Shown: positions 44,458 through 52,912 of the stretch, one piece after another
Layout of the letters: the number at the start of each line of letters is the position of its first letter
Position numbering within the stretch: the stretch's first letter is position 1
Assembly (NCBI RefSeq): GCF_009647655.1
Contig: NZ_WJFD01000002.1
Coordinates: forward strand, 682,001 to 746,000
Direction of reading: 5' to 3'
From: Chitinophaga sp. SYP-B3965
GTDB lineage: Bacteria > Bacteroidota > Bacteroidia > Chitinophagales > Chitinophagaceae
Length of the DNA: 64,000 nucleotides
Translations under genes and position numbers: made by a program
Notes under the pieces: model-generated
Database searches by the model: none
What the model was told of the DNA's origin: nothing
What the model saw: only the letters and a program-made list of their open reading frames with translations

Positions 44458-45843
44458 ATGACTGAAAATTCTAAAGGTAACTCACGGCGCGGTTTTATCA
44501 CCAAACTGGCGAAGACCGTAGTGGGGGCCTCTTTACTGCCAAACATCATTACTGCGGCAGACAGGAAGAGAAGCCTGGAGCAACTCTCCCGTCAGAAAGA
44601 AAATTACAGTGCTAACGACCAGATCCAGATAGCGCTGATCGGAGCAGGGGGAATGGGAACGGCAGATGCAAACACGGCCATACAAGTACCGGGTGTGAAA
44701 CTGATCGCAGCATGTGATCTGTATGATGGCCGCCTGGCGGATGCTAAAAAGAAATGGGGTAACGATATTTACACCACCCGTGATTACAAAGAGATCCTGG
44801 AGCGTAAGGATATTGATGCAGTGATCATTGCTACGCCAGACAGCTGGCATAAAGATATTTCTGTTGCTGCCATGAATAAAGGCAAAAGCGTTTATTGCGA
44901 AAAGCCCATGGTACATGATATTTCAGAAGGCAGCGCTGTAGTGGAAGCGCAGAACAAGAATAAAGTGATCTATCAGGTAGGTAGTCAGGGCGTTAGCTCA
45001 CTGGGTAATGAAAAAGCCCGCCAGTTGCTGAAGGACGGGGCTATCGGACAACTGAACTATGCAGAAGGATTCTGGGCGCGTATGTCTCCGTTCGGGGCAT
45101 GGCAATATCCTATTCCTGCAGATGCATCTCCATCAACAGTTGGCTGGGATGCTTATCTCGCTAACAATACTAAACGTGCGTTTGATCCTTTGCGTTTCTT
45201 CCGCTGGAGGAATTATAAGGATTACGGTACCGGTGTTTCCGGAGACCTTTTCGTGCATTTGTTTTCCAGTCTCCATTTGGTGACGGGTTCTATAGGGCCG
45301 GAAAAGATCATGGCTACGGGTGGTTTGCGTTACTGGAAAGATGGCCGTGAAGTGCCGGATGTAATGCTGGGTATGTTTGATTATCCTGAAACCAAAATTC
45401 ATCCTGCATTTAACCTGAGCTTGCGTGTGAACTTTGTAGACGGAACCGGTGGTACCAACTATCTCCGCATGGTGGGCAGCGAAGGTTCTATGACGGTTGA
45501 GTGGGATAAAGTAACCCTCTACAGGAACAAAGCTTACGCAGCTACTGACGATCCGTTGCTGCAAACTAAAACACAGAAAGATACGGGCAGGCAATATGTT
45601 TACGAACGTAAGGATATGCTGGCGCCGGAGAAAATGGAATATGTGGCAGAGGAAGGATACAAAGGTGCACACTTTGATCACTTCTACAACCTGTTCAATG
45701 CTATGCGTACCAAGGGTAAAGTGAGTGAGGATGCGCTTTTTGGCTTCCGCGCTGCAGCACCTGCCCTGTTGTGTAACGATAGTTATTTCCAGAATAAGAT
45801 CATGCACTGGAATCCGGAAACTTTGAAAACTGTAAATAAATAA
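44458..45843 (+). CDS. Tat-exported Gfo/Idh/MocA family oxidoreductase
   Basis: A 461-residue NAD(P)-dependent oxidoreductase. The N-terminus has a twin-arginine signal (SRRGFITKLAKTVVGASLLP), so it is exported folded with its cofactor. The Rossmann motif GAGGMGTADA (about 62-71) and the EKPMV block follow; the C-terminal half is the GFO_IDH_MocA beta-sheet domain. Such proteins in Bacteroidota oxidise or isomerise sugars and 3-ketosugars. The next gene, 3 bases on, encodes a DUF1080 (3-keto-disaccharide hydrolase) lipoprotein, supporting a role in periplasmic 3-ketoglycoside metabolism. Confidence 0.9.
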   Translation: MTENSKGNSRRGFITKLAKTVVGASLLPNIITAADRKRSLEQLSRQKENYSANDQIQIALIGAGGMGTADANTAIQVPGVKLIAACDLYDGRLADAKKKWGNDIYTTRDYKEILERKDIDAVIIATPDSWHKDISVAAMNKGKSVYCEKPMVHDISEGSAVVEAQNKNKVIYQVGSQGVSSLGNEKARQLLKDGAIGQLNYAEGFWARMSPFGAWQYPIPADASPSTVGWDAYLANNTKRAFDPLRFFRWRNYKDYGTGVSGDLFVHLFSSLHLVTGSIGPEKIMATGGLRYWKDGREVPDVMLGMFDYPETKIHPAFNLSLRVNFVDGTGGTNYLRMVGSEGSMTVEWDKVTLYRNKAYAATDDPLLQTKTQKDTGRQYVYERKDMLAPEKMEYVAEEGYKGAHFDHFYNLFNAMRTKGKVSEDALFGFRAAAPALLCNDSYFQNKIMHWNPETLKTVNK

Positions 45844-45846
45844 TTT

Positions 45847-46623
45847 ATGAAAAGACTAGTGCTCCCCGCATTCTGCCTGGCTTTGATGACCTTTGCCTCC
45901 TGCGGAAATGCCGGAAAAACAGAAGAGAAAAAGGATTCACTGGCTATTGGCAGTGAAAACAGAACAGCTACAGAAGCACCTGCGAATGTTTTAACCGAAG
46001 CTGAAAAAGCGGAAGGCTGGAAACTACTGTTCAACGGTACTAACCTGGATGGCTGGAGAATGTACAAGAACAAGGAAAACAAAACCTGGTCTGCACAGGA
46101 TGGTACGATCCATTGTACAGGCAGTACCACGGATAAAAGTGATATGCGTGCAGATCTGCTGAGCAATGATGAGTTTGAGAACTTTGAGTTGGAGGCGGAC
46201 TGGAAAATAGCGCCACAAGGGAACAGCGGTATCCTCTACCTGGTAACGGAAGAGTTTGAAGCACCTTATATGAGTGGTCCTGAATACCAGTTGATCGATG
46301 ATGAGAACTTCCCTGAGAAACTGGAAGACTGGCAGAAATCAGGAGCTAACTACGCTATGAATCCTCCTTCTAAACTGGCAGCTAAACCGGTTGGTGAATG
46401 GAACCATACCCGTATTGTATTGAACAAGGGGCATCTGGAACATTGGCTGAATGGAGAGAAAGTAGTGGATACTGAAATGTGGACGCCGGAGTGGCAGAAG
46501 AATAAAACTACCGGTAAATGGAAGGACTACAAAGGATATGGTGTTGCTAAGAAAGGCCATATCTGTGTGCAGGACCATGGTAGTGAGATCTGGTTTAAAA
46601 ATGTGAAGGTGAAGGAATTGTAG
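45847..46623 (+). CDS. DUF1080 (3-keto-disaccharide hydrolase) lipoprotein
   Basis: A 258-residue lipoprotein (lipobox TFASC, Cys19) with one DUF1080 domain, a concanavalin-like jelly roll: EGWKLLFNGTNLDGWRMYKNKE, FELEADWKIAPQGNSGILYLV, GPEYQLIDDENFPE and GHICVQDHGSEIWFKNVKVKEL are the family blocks. Characterised members cleave 3-keto-glycosides. It starts 3 bases after the Gfo/Idh/MocA gene, so the two probably act on the same substrate: one makes or reduces the 3-keto sugar, the other cleaves it. Confidence 0.9.
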   Translation: MKRLVLPAFCLALMTFASCGNAGKTEEKKDSLAIGSENRTATEAPANVLTEAEKAEGWKLLFNGTNLDGWRMYKNKENKTWSAQDGTIHCTGSTTDKSDMRADLLSNDEFENFELEADWKIAPQGNSGILYLVTEEFEAPYMSGPEYQLIDDENFPEKLEDWQKSGANYAMNPPSKLAAKPVGEWNHTRIVLNKGHLEHWLNGEKVVDTEMWTPEWQKNKTTGKWKDYKGYGVAKKGHICVQDHGSEIWFKNVKVKEL

Positions 46624-46722
46624 TTTTTTGCTGAAAGATATAAATAGAAGGGCCTGTTTTACATATTAATATGGAGAGCAGGCCCTTCGGCATAGAGAAG
46701 AGGGGGGATTCTTTTCTATAAT

Positions 46723-46750
46723 AAGAAAAGCCGGTGGGCTTTTCTTTCTT
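46723..46750 (+). terminator. Intrinsic terminator of DUF1080 gene
   Basis: AAGAAAAGCC (46723-46732) pairs perfectly with GGCTTTTCTT (46737-46746), loop GGTG. A further GC hairpin (46647-46656 with 46679-46688, no T-run) lies upstream of it. Confidence 0.65.
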
Positions 46751-46759
46751 CAAAATAAG

Positions 46760-46795
46760 AAAAGGCAGCAGGGTTTAAATCCTGCTGCCTTTTTT
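46760..46795. terminator. Bidirectional terminator, DUF1080 gene and sodA
   Basis: GGCAGCAGG (46764-46772) pairs with CCTGCTGCC (46781-46789), flanked by AAAA/TTTT extending the stem, with T-runs on both strands; it serves the convergent sodA. Confidence 0.85.
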
Positions 46796-46848
46796 GTTTT
46801 AGTTAGGAAGCCTTTAAAAGGCGGCCGATTCTAAATTAATTCTAAAGA

Positions 46849-47442
46849 CTAAAAACGTGCGCTAACGGCATCCCAGTTCACTACATTCCAGAAAGCAGCG
46901 AGATATTCTGCGCGGCGGTTCTGGTATTTCAGGTAGTAAGCGTGTTCCCAAACGTCAACACCCAGGATAGGCGTGCCTTTAACTTCGGCAACATCCATGA
47001 GGGGATTGTCCTGATTAGGCGTGGAGGAGATCTCCAGTTTGCCATCTTTCACGAGCAGCCAGGCCCAGCCGGATCCAAAACGGGAAACACCTGCAGCGTT
47101 GAATTTCTCTTTAAATGCATCAAAAGAACCGAAGGTACTGTTGATGGCATCTGCCAGTTTACCGCTGGGTGTACCACCTTTGTTAGGTGCCAGGCTTTCC
47201 CAGAAAAAGCTGTGATTCCAGTGACCACCACCGTTGTTACGTACAGCAGGGCTGATAGCGCCAGCTTTGGCAACCAGTTCTTCCAGGGATTTATTCTCAT
47301 TCTCAGTGCCGGCAACCGCTTTGTTGAGGTTGTCAACATAAGCCTGGTGGTGCTTACCGTGATGTATTTCCATCGTTTGCTTGTCGAAGTGCGGTTCCAG
47401 CGCATCGGAAGCATACGGTAATGCAGGAAGTGTAAAAGCCAT
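46849..47442 (-). CDS. sodA: Superoxide dismutase, Mn/Fe family
   Basis: A 197-residue cytosolic superoxide dismutase that converts superoxide to oxygen and hydrogen peroxide. Metal ligands are His27 (MEIHHGKHH), the histidine of [10 protein letters not shown], and Asp and His of [16 protein letters not shown] and TPNQDNPLM (Gln in the Mn-type position) favour the Mn or cambialistic form, but metal choice is not certain from sequence. It is transcribed towards the DUF1080 gene. Confidence 0.95.
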   Translation of the reverse strand: MAFTLPALPYASDALEPHFDKQTMEIHHGKHHQAYVDNLNKAVAGTENENKSLEELVAKAGAISPAVRNNGGGHWNHSFFWESLAPNKGGTPSGKLADAINSTFGSFDAFKEKFNAAGVSRFGSGWAWLLVKDGKLEISSTPNQDNPLMDVAEVKGTPILGVDVWEHAYYLKYQNRRAEYLAAFWNVVNWDAVSARF

Positions 47443-47692
47443 AATCCAATTTTTTATGGGTTAAGAATAGTTTTTTCTTGTTAGAAGAACCAAATTTAAC
47501 GCCTAATACGGTAATTGTCAAACCCTTTCTATTAACCAGTGTAATTAAGGGTTACAGCTTGTTAACGCCGGTTGGATATATGCCTTTTTCTTTTATATTT
47601 ACATAAAGGTGTTATAACGGTTGTTTAGCATTTAATTATATTCGTATAGTATTCATCGTTAGTTTTCACTATTGTTTGTTTAAAACATAAAT

Positions 47693-48394
47693 ATGCAGGA
47701 CATGGGCACAGAACCACGCGATTCTCAAGATGCGCTGATATCGGAGAATGCGCAATTGCGGAGCCGGCTACAACATTTTGAGAAGATCATAGACAACGTG
47801 CCGGCTATGCTATATACGTCCAACAACGCTAAAAAGGCCGTCAACTGGTGCAATCGTAATTTATCGGAAACACTAGGTTATTCCCTGGACGAGATCCTCA
47901 CCCTTGGTACCCAGTTCTTTAAGGAGATCACTCACCCGGACGATGCGAGCATCCTCACGGTGTCCCAACAATCCTTCCAGGAAAAGAAAGGAATGTTCGG
48001 AGGAGTTATGCGGGTGCGCAAACGAGGGAAAGGAGAATGGTTTTGGGTAGTAGGTTTGGGCATTCCTTTTACGTTCGACAAGCAGGGGAATGTGGAAGAC
48101 GTGATCTGCGTTTTCCTGGACTTTACCAATGCTATTGATACGGGGAACCAGATCAGTGAAGCACTGCGCACTGTTTTACGGCGTAATAATGAGGACGTAC
48201 TCAACAAACTTACCGCCAGGGAAAAGGACATTTTTATCTTAGCTGGCCGGGGACACAACAATAAAGAGATAGCCGAAAAGCTCAATTTGAGCAGATATAC
48301 CGTTGAAACCCATCGGAAGAACATCCGATTAAAATTAAAGGTTAAAAATACCCCTGAACTTGTTGCCCTTGCAAAACAGATAGGTTTGCAATAA
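47693..48394 (+). CDS. PAS-domain LuxR-type transcriptional regulator
   Basis: A 233-residue one-component regulator. Residues about 25-150 form a PAS domain (FEKIIDNVPAMLYTSNNAKKAVNWCNRNLSETLGYSLDEI, HPDDASILTVS, a PAC-like WFWVVGLGIPFTFDKQGN). Residues 168-233 are a GerE/LuxR helix-turn-helix: LTAREKDIFILAGRGHNNKEIAEKLNLSRYTVETHRKNI. Ligand and targets are unknown. It is not paired with a kinase. A 24-bp palindrome lies 108 bases behind it. Confidence 0.88.
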   Translation: MQDMGTEPRDSQDALISENAQLRSRLQHFEKIIDNVPAMLYTSNNAKKAVNWCNRNLSETLGYSLDEILTLGTQFFKEITHPDDASILTVSQQSFQEKKGMFGGVMRVRKRGKGEWFWVVGLGIPFTFDKQGNVEDVICVFLDFTNAIDTGNQISEALRTVLRRNNEDVLNKLTAREKDIFILAGRGHNNKEIAEKLNLSRYTVETHRKNIRLKLKVKNTPELVALAKQIGLQ

Positions 48395-48501
48395 CCCGTA
48401 ATAAATTATAGTTTTTTAACATTGATAATCAGTTTACATATTTCCAAATCTAATCTGTAATTCATTTCTACAACAGAAGTGTGATTCATACACGGGTTCA
48501 A

Positions 48502-48525
48502 AAAATACCCAAGCTTGGGTATTTT
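48502..48525. promoter_or_regulatory. 24-bp perfect palindrome
   Basis: AAAATACCCAAG (48502-48513) followed directly by its exact reverse complement (48514-48525). It lies between the PAS-LuxR gene and a small J-like ORF. It could be an operator for a dimeric regulator, or fold as a hairpin with no loop-favouring bases; no long T-run follows. Confidence 0.5.
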
Positions 48526-48608
48526 CATTCGTGTTAAACTCCACTAATTTAGTAGCCTGAATTATCACGGAGTTCATTTGGATAGTTTTTGAGGTAATAC
48601 TTATCACT

Positions 48609-48821
48609 ATGATAACCGAAGAAAATGCGTATGATATCCTGGCGTTAGATCAAACTGCCACACCCGAAGAAATTGTTACCAGGTATCAGACATTAAAGGA
48701 CCAGTACAAAAAAATAAAAGAAGAAGCCGAGGATCTGAAAACCCAATTAGCCTATCAATTGAAGCAAATTGAGTTGGACGATGTATTCATCTACTTCCGG
48801 AATTGTCAAAAAATACAATGA
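48609..48821 (+). CDS. Small J-domain-like protein, hypothetical
   Basis: A 70-residue frame whose first half, AYDILALDQTATPEEIVTRYQTLKDQYKKI, looks like helices I and II of a J domain (YxxLxLxxxAxxxEIxxxYxxL) but lacks the HPD tripeptide needed to stimulate DnaK. The second half is a charged helix followed by an aromatic tail. It may be a diverged or truncated remnant. Expression and function are uncertain. Confidence 0.45.
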   Translation: MITEENAYDILALDQTATPEEIVTRYQTLKDQYKKIKEEAEDLKTQLAYQLKQIELDDVFIYFRNCQKIQ

Positions 48822-49007
48822 CTTACTTAGTATTTCATGCATTGTCTCGTGTTTAACCCACACGGATCATTCGTTGTTTGTTACCTTCCAAAAATCCACG
48901 CAAACCGGCCTTTTAAATCCGCGTGTTTGGAAACCCTGCTTTCAGTTGAATAACTATTACCCATAGTGGAGGATTTTCTTTACATTTATGTTCAAATCCT
49001 TTACACT

Positions 49008-49958
49008 ATGGATAACATTTTTTTGTATGTTATAATTGGGTTGATTGTTCTTGTCCTGCTCTCGTCTTTTGTGACGGTGCAGCAGGGAACCATTGGCGTA
49101 ACCACCATTTTCGGGAAGTACAACCGGATACTAATGCCCGGTTTAAACTTCAAAATACCGCTCATTGAAAGGGTATTTAAACGCATCTCTATTCAGAACC
49201 GTTCTGTGGAACTGGAATTCCAGGCTATCACCATTGATCAGGCGAATGTTTATTTCAAGGCCATGTTGCTCTATTCTGTTTTAAACAACGAAGAGGAGCA
49301 CATTAAGAATGTGGCTTTTAAATTTATGGATGAACGCAGTTTCATGCAGGCATTGATCCGTACGATCGAAGGTTCTATCCGTGGTTTTGTGGCTACCAAA
49401 AAACAAGCAGAAGTGCTCGCTTTGCGGAAAGACATTACAGAACACGTGAAGGAACAGATAGATGTAACCCTGGAAACATGGGGTTTTCATCTGCAGGATC
49501 TTCAACTGAACGACATTACTTTTGATGATGCCATTATGCGGTCTATGGCCCAGGTGGTTGCATCGAATAACCTGAAAGCGGCTGCTGAGAATGAAGGGCA
49601 GGCTTTGCTGATCACTAAGACCAAAGCAGCGGAAGCAGATGGTAATGCCATCAAGATTGCTGCAGAGGCTGAAAGGCAGGCTGCGCAATTGCGTGGTCGT
49701 GGGGTGGCGCTTTTCCGGGAGGAGGTGGCCAAGGGTATGAGTATGGCTGCGAAAGAAATGCAGCAGGCTAACCTGGATACTTCTGTGATCTTGTTCTCTA
49801 TGTGGGTGGAAGGGATTAAACATTTCTCGGAGAATTCCAGAGGTAATGTGATCTTCCTGGATGGGTCTTCTGAAGGCATGGATAAAACGATGAAGCAGCT
49901 GATGAGTTTGAATCAGTTGATGGAGACTAAGAATGAAACAGCTCCGGCTAAGAAATAA
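49008..49958 (+). CDS. SPFH/Band 7 domain protein (HflC/stomatin-like)
   Basis: A 316-residue membrane-anchored protein. One N-terminal helix (3-22) is followed by the SPFH domain (about 25-200: VQQGTIGVTTIFGKYNRILMPGLNFKIPLIERVFKRISIQNRSVEL) and an Ala/Glu-rich coiled-coil (AAAENEGQALLITKTKAAEADGNAIKIAAEAERQAAQLRG) typical of oligomerising stomatin-like proteins that organise membrane domains or proteases. The ATG at 49008 is chosen because the extension to the GTG at 48966 adds nothing family-like. The gene ends at a good terminator. Confidence 0.88.
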   Translation: MDNIFLYVIIGLIVLVLLSSFVTVQQGTIGVTTIFGKYNRILMPGLNFKIPLIERVFKRISIQNRSVELEFQAITIDQANVYFKAMLLYSVLNNEEEHIKNVAFKFMDERSFMQALIRTIEGSIRGFVATKKQAEVLALRKDITEHVKEQIDVTLETWGFHLQDLQLNDITFDDAIMRSMAQVVASNNLKAAAENEGQALLITKTKAAEADGNAIKIAAEAERQAAQLRGRGVALFREEVAKGMSMAAKEMQQANLDTSVILFSMWVEGIKHFSENSRGNVIFLDGSSEGMDKTMKQLMSLNQLMETKNETAPAKK

Positions 49959-49974
49959 ATTTTTATAGAAATAG

Positions 49975-50008
49975 AAAGGACCGTTCTGAGAAGAGCGGTC
50001 CTTTTTTT
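49975..50008 (+). terminator. Intrinsic terminator of SPFH gene
   Basis: AAAGGACCG (49975-49983) pairs with CGGTCCTTT (49996-50004), 12-base loop, T-run to 50008. Confidence 0.88.
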
Positions 50009-50038
50009 ATTAGTAGTATTCCCATGGGAGTATCTGTG

Positions 50039-50308
50039 TTATGCATCAATTCCCAGATATGCTTTGGCAATACTTTCAGCCTTTGCTCTTGCCGCCGCTC
50101 CACCTATAAATGATATTTCATAATTATAGGAGGCATCAATTACTTCTTGATTATTTTGCATGTCATAAACAGCCCACCACCAGAAATCTTCATCCATCCA
50201 TTCAGCCCTTAGCATTAATCCAGCCCATTCGGCAGTACAATCATCTGAAAGGTCTCCCAGCCAGACAATTGGTTCTTTAGCTAATAATTTTCTTTTATCG
50301 TCAGTCAT
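50039..50308 (-). CDS. Hypothetical 89-residue protein
   Basis: An 89-residue acidic, tryptophan-rich protein (LRAEWMDEDFWWWAVYDMQNNQEVIDASYN) with an Ala-rich C-terminal helix (GGAAARAKAESIAKAYLGI). Its start codon abuts the tadA stop with no gap, so it is likely co-translated at the end of ligA-tadA. I do not recognise the family. No signal peptide. Confidence 0.65.
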   Translation of the reverse strand: MTDDKRKLLAKEPIVWLGDLSDDCTAEWAGLMLRAEWMDEDFWWWAVYDMQNNQEVIDASYNYEISFIGGAAARAKAESIAKAYLGIDA

Positions 50309-50749
50309 TTACTTTCTCCTAACAGCAAAAAACTCTTTTACCATTTTCAAACTCTCCTCGCCATATAATCCGCTTTCTAATTTTGTTTTGGGATGAAAAG
50401 GAGAACGGTCTCCGGCTACTCTTCTGTATCCATTTTTTTCATCTTCTGCACCATATACAATACGGCCTATCTTGCTCCAGTAAAGGGCGCCGGCGCACAT
50501 GAAGCAGGGTTCCAGTGTTACGTACAAGGTGGCATCCATGAGGTATTTGCTGCCTAAATAACTAAAGGCTGCAGTGAGTGCGATCATTTCTGCGTGGGCT
50601 GTGCAATCGTTTAACATCTCTACCTGATTGTACCCGCGGCCGATTATTTGTTCATTCATTACTACCACTGCGCCAATGGGTACTTCTCCTTTCTCTTTTG
50701 CTTTCAGCGCCTCTTTCAAAGCCTGCTGCATGAAATATTCATCACTCAT
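50309..50749 (-). CDS. tadA: tRNA-specific adenosine deaminase / nucleoside deaminase
   Basis: A 146-residue zinc deaminase. HAEMIAL gives the first zinc ligand and catalytic glutamate, and PCFMCAGALYWSKIGRIVYGAED the two cysteines, matching TadA, which converts A34 to inosine in tRNA-Arg. Guanine deaminase is the main alternative in the family. It overlaps the end of ligA by 4 bases (ATGA), indicating translational coupling. Confidence 0.88.
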   Translation of the reverse strand: MSDEYFMQQALKEALKAKEKGEVPIGAVVVMNEQIIGRGYNQVEMLNDCTAHAEMIALTAAFSYLGSKYLMDATLYVTLEPCFMCAGALYWSKIGRIVYGAEDEKNGYRRVAGDRSPFHPKTKLESGLYGEESLKMVKEFFAVRRK

Positions 50750-52839
50750 GAAACCATGTTTATAAATTCATCTTCCGTTAAGATCTTGATCGTGTTGATC
50801 TTCTTGGCTTTTTCTAATTTGCTGCCGGCATCTTCTCCTACTATCAAATAATTCAGCTTGCTGCTTACACCACTTAATAATTTTCCGCCGTGTTCTTCTA
50901 CCATGGCTTCTGCATCACTGCGTTTGAGTTTGCTGAGCGTTCCGGTGAAGAGGAATGTTTGTCCGCTTAGGGTGCCTTCTGCGGAGAGGGAACCTTTTGT
51001 GCTGTGTAGATTTAAGCCTAAGGCTTCCAGCTCTTTTAAGATGTGCAGGTTATCTTCATTGGCAAAGAACTGACGAACGGAACCCGCTACTTTGGGGCCG
51101 ATGTCTTCCAGTGCGAGAAGTTGTTCTTCGGAAAAATTCACGAGGTCCATGAGATGATCTACGGCTTTCGCTAAAGTTTTGGCCGTGGTTTCTCCTACAT
51201 AACGGATGCCTAATCCAAAGATCAAACGATGCAGCGGTTGGGCGCGGGAGGCCTCTATTGCGGTTTGCAGGTTGGTGATGGACTTCGGCCCAAAACCTTC
51301 CAGTTTGGCGATCTCTTCAAAGTTCAAAGTGTAAATGCCCGGTACAGCTTTCATCAGACCCAATCCATAAAACTTGCGCACCTGGCTTTCTCCAAGGCTG
51401 CGGATATCCATAGCATCTTTGCTTACAAAGTGGATCATACGTTCTACTACCTGTGCTTCGCAGTTGATGTTCACACAACGCCAAACACTTTCTTCTTCCG
51501 GTTTAAACAATGCATCATTACATACAGGGCAGTTAGTGGGGAATACGATATCTTTTTCACTGCCATCTCTCAGATCTGCCATCGACTTTACGATGTAAGG
51601 GATCACATCACCGGCTCTTTCTACTAATACGGTATCTCCTATCTTCAGGTCTTTTTCCCTGATCACATCTTCATTGAATAAACTCATGGAACCAACCATC
51701 ACACCACCAATAGGAACAGGATCTATTTTCCCTACGGGAGAAACAGAACCGGTGCGGCCTACCTGGAACTCTACACTGCGGAGTTTGCTGGTGGCCTGCC
51801 TTGCTTTGAATTTATAGGCAATGGCCCAACGGGGATGATGGGTGGTCATGCCCATTTTATCCTGTATGGCATAATCATTTACTTTGATCACCATGCCATC
51901 TATTTCATATGGAAGATCGTCACGCTCGGTTTCAAATTTGAGGCAATGATCAATCACGGCCTGTATGCCGCGCACTATTTTCTTCTCTTTGGCAGGACTG
52001 CGGAAACCCAGTTGCCACAACATATCCAGCGTATTGCTGTGTGTTTGTATGGCTTCGGGTTCTGCCTGATCATTTATCATGGTGTGGTAACTCATGTTGT
52101 ATAAAAAGGCTTCCAGGCCGCGTTTGGATACTTCTTTCGGATCTACGATACGTAAAGAACCGGATGCTGCGTTGCGTGGATTGGCAAGCGGCGGCAGGTT
52201 ATCTGCTATGCGTTGATCGTTTAATTTCTTGAAGGTGGTTTTGTTTATTAAGACCTCTCCTCTTAATTCTATCTGTTGGATACCGTATTTGGAAAACTCC
52301 GCGGATAAAGGAATAGAGCGGATCTGGCGGATATTGACGGTGATCTCATCTCCCTGTAATCCATCTCCACGGGTAGCACCACGTGAGAGCAGATCATTTT
52401 CATAAATGAGGGAAATACTGGCGCCGTCAAACTTTGGTTCGATGCAATATTCCAGTTCTTCGAGTCCGCTGGCTTCACGGGCTTTACGATCCCAGTCGAT
52501 CAGATCATCTGCATCATATGAGTTTTCCAGGCTCAGCATGGGTACCAGGTGCTGCACCGTAGGGAACACTTTTGTGAGGCCCTGGGCTACACGCTGTGTG
52601 GGGGAATCTGGTGTTACCAGTTCCGGGTGTGCTGCTTCCAGTTTCTTCAATTGGGAGAACAGCTGGTCATACTCCTGATCGCTGAGGATGGGATCGTCCT
52701 GAATGTAATAACGCCAGTCGCTATGGCGGAGCACCTCCCGCAATGCGGTGATGGTTTCTGTGATATCAGCATTCGGTGCCTGGCTCAGGAGCGATTTGCC
52801 AAGGCGGGCCAATTTGATTTCTGTTTCCTTGTTATACAT
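50746..52839 (-). CDS. ligA: NAD-dependent DNA ligase
   Basis: A 697-residue LigA, which seals nicks between Okazaki fragments and during repair using NAD+. Domain order is complete: Ia (first about 70), adenylation domain with the AMP-accepting Lys136 in EPKFDGASI and RGATRGDGLQGDE, OB fold, a zinc finger (CPVCNDALFKPEEESVWRCVNINCEAQ), helix-hairpin-helix repeats (LEGFGPKSITNL, LEDIGPKVAGSV) and a C-terminal BRCT (about 620-697). First gene of a ligA-tadA-small-ORF operon. Confidence 0.97.
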   Translation of the reverse strand: MYNKETEIKLARLGKSLLSQAPNADITETITALREVLRHSDWRYYIQDDPILSDQEYDQLFSQLKKLEAAHPELVTPDSPTQRVAQGLTKVFPTVQHLVPMLSLENSYDADDLIDWDRKAREASGLEELEYCIEPKFDGASISLIYENDLLSRGATRGDGLQGDEITVNIRQIRSIPLSAEFSKYGIQQIELRGEVLINKTTFKKLNDQRIADNLPPLANPRNAASGSLRIVDPKEVSKRGLEAFLYNMSYHTMINDQAEPEAIQTHSNTLDMLWQLGFRSPAKEKKIVRGIQAVIDHCLKFETERDDLPYEIDGMVIKVNDYAIQDKMGMTTHHPRWAIAYKFKARQATSKLRSVEFQVGRTGSVSPVGKIDPVPIGGVMVGSMSLFNEDVIREKDLKIGDTVLVERAGDVIPYIVKSMADLRDGSEKDIVFPTNCPVCNDALFKPEEESVWRCVNINCEAQVVERMIHFVSKDAMDIRSLGESQVRKFYGLGLMKAVPGIYTLNFEEIAKLEGFGPKSITNLQTAIEASRAQPLHRLIFGLGIRYVGETTAKTLAKAVDHLMDLVNFSEEQLLALEDIGPKVAGSVRQFFANEDNLHILKELEALGLNLHSTKGSLSAEGTLSGQTFLFTGTLSKLKRSDAEAMVEEHGGKLLSGVSSKLNYLIVGEDAGSKLEKAKKINTIKILTEDEFINMVS

Positions 52840-52912
52840 GATAAGTCAAAAGTCTGCCGTAAATTTAAACTTTAGTTCCAATGTGCGCACGGCCCATCTT
52901 TAAAAATCTGGT

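Noticed and set aside
48769-48966. 65-codon frame overlapping the end of the J-like ORF
   Set aside because: Different frame, low-complexity translation and no start signal; read as noise in an intergenic stretch.
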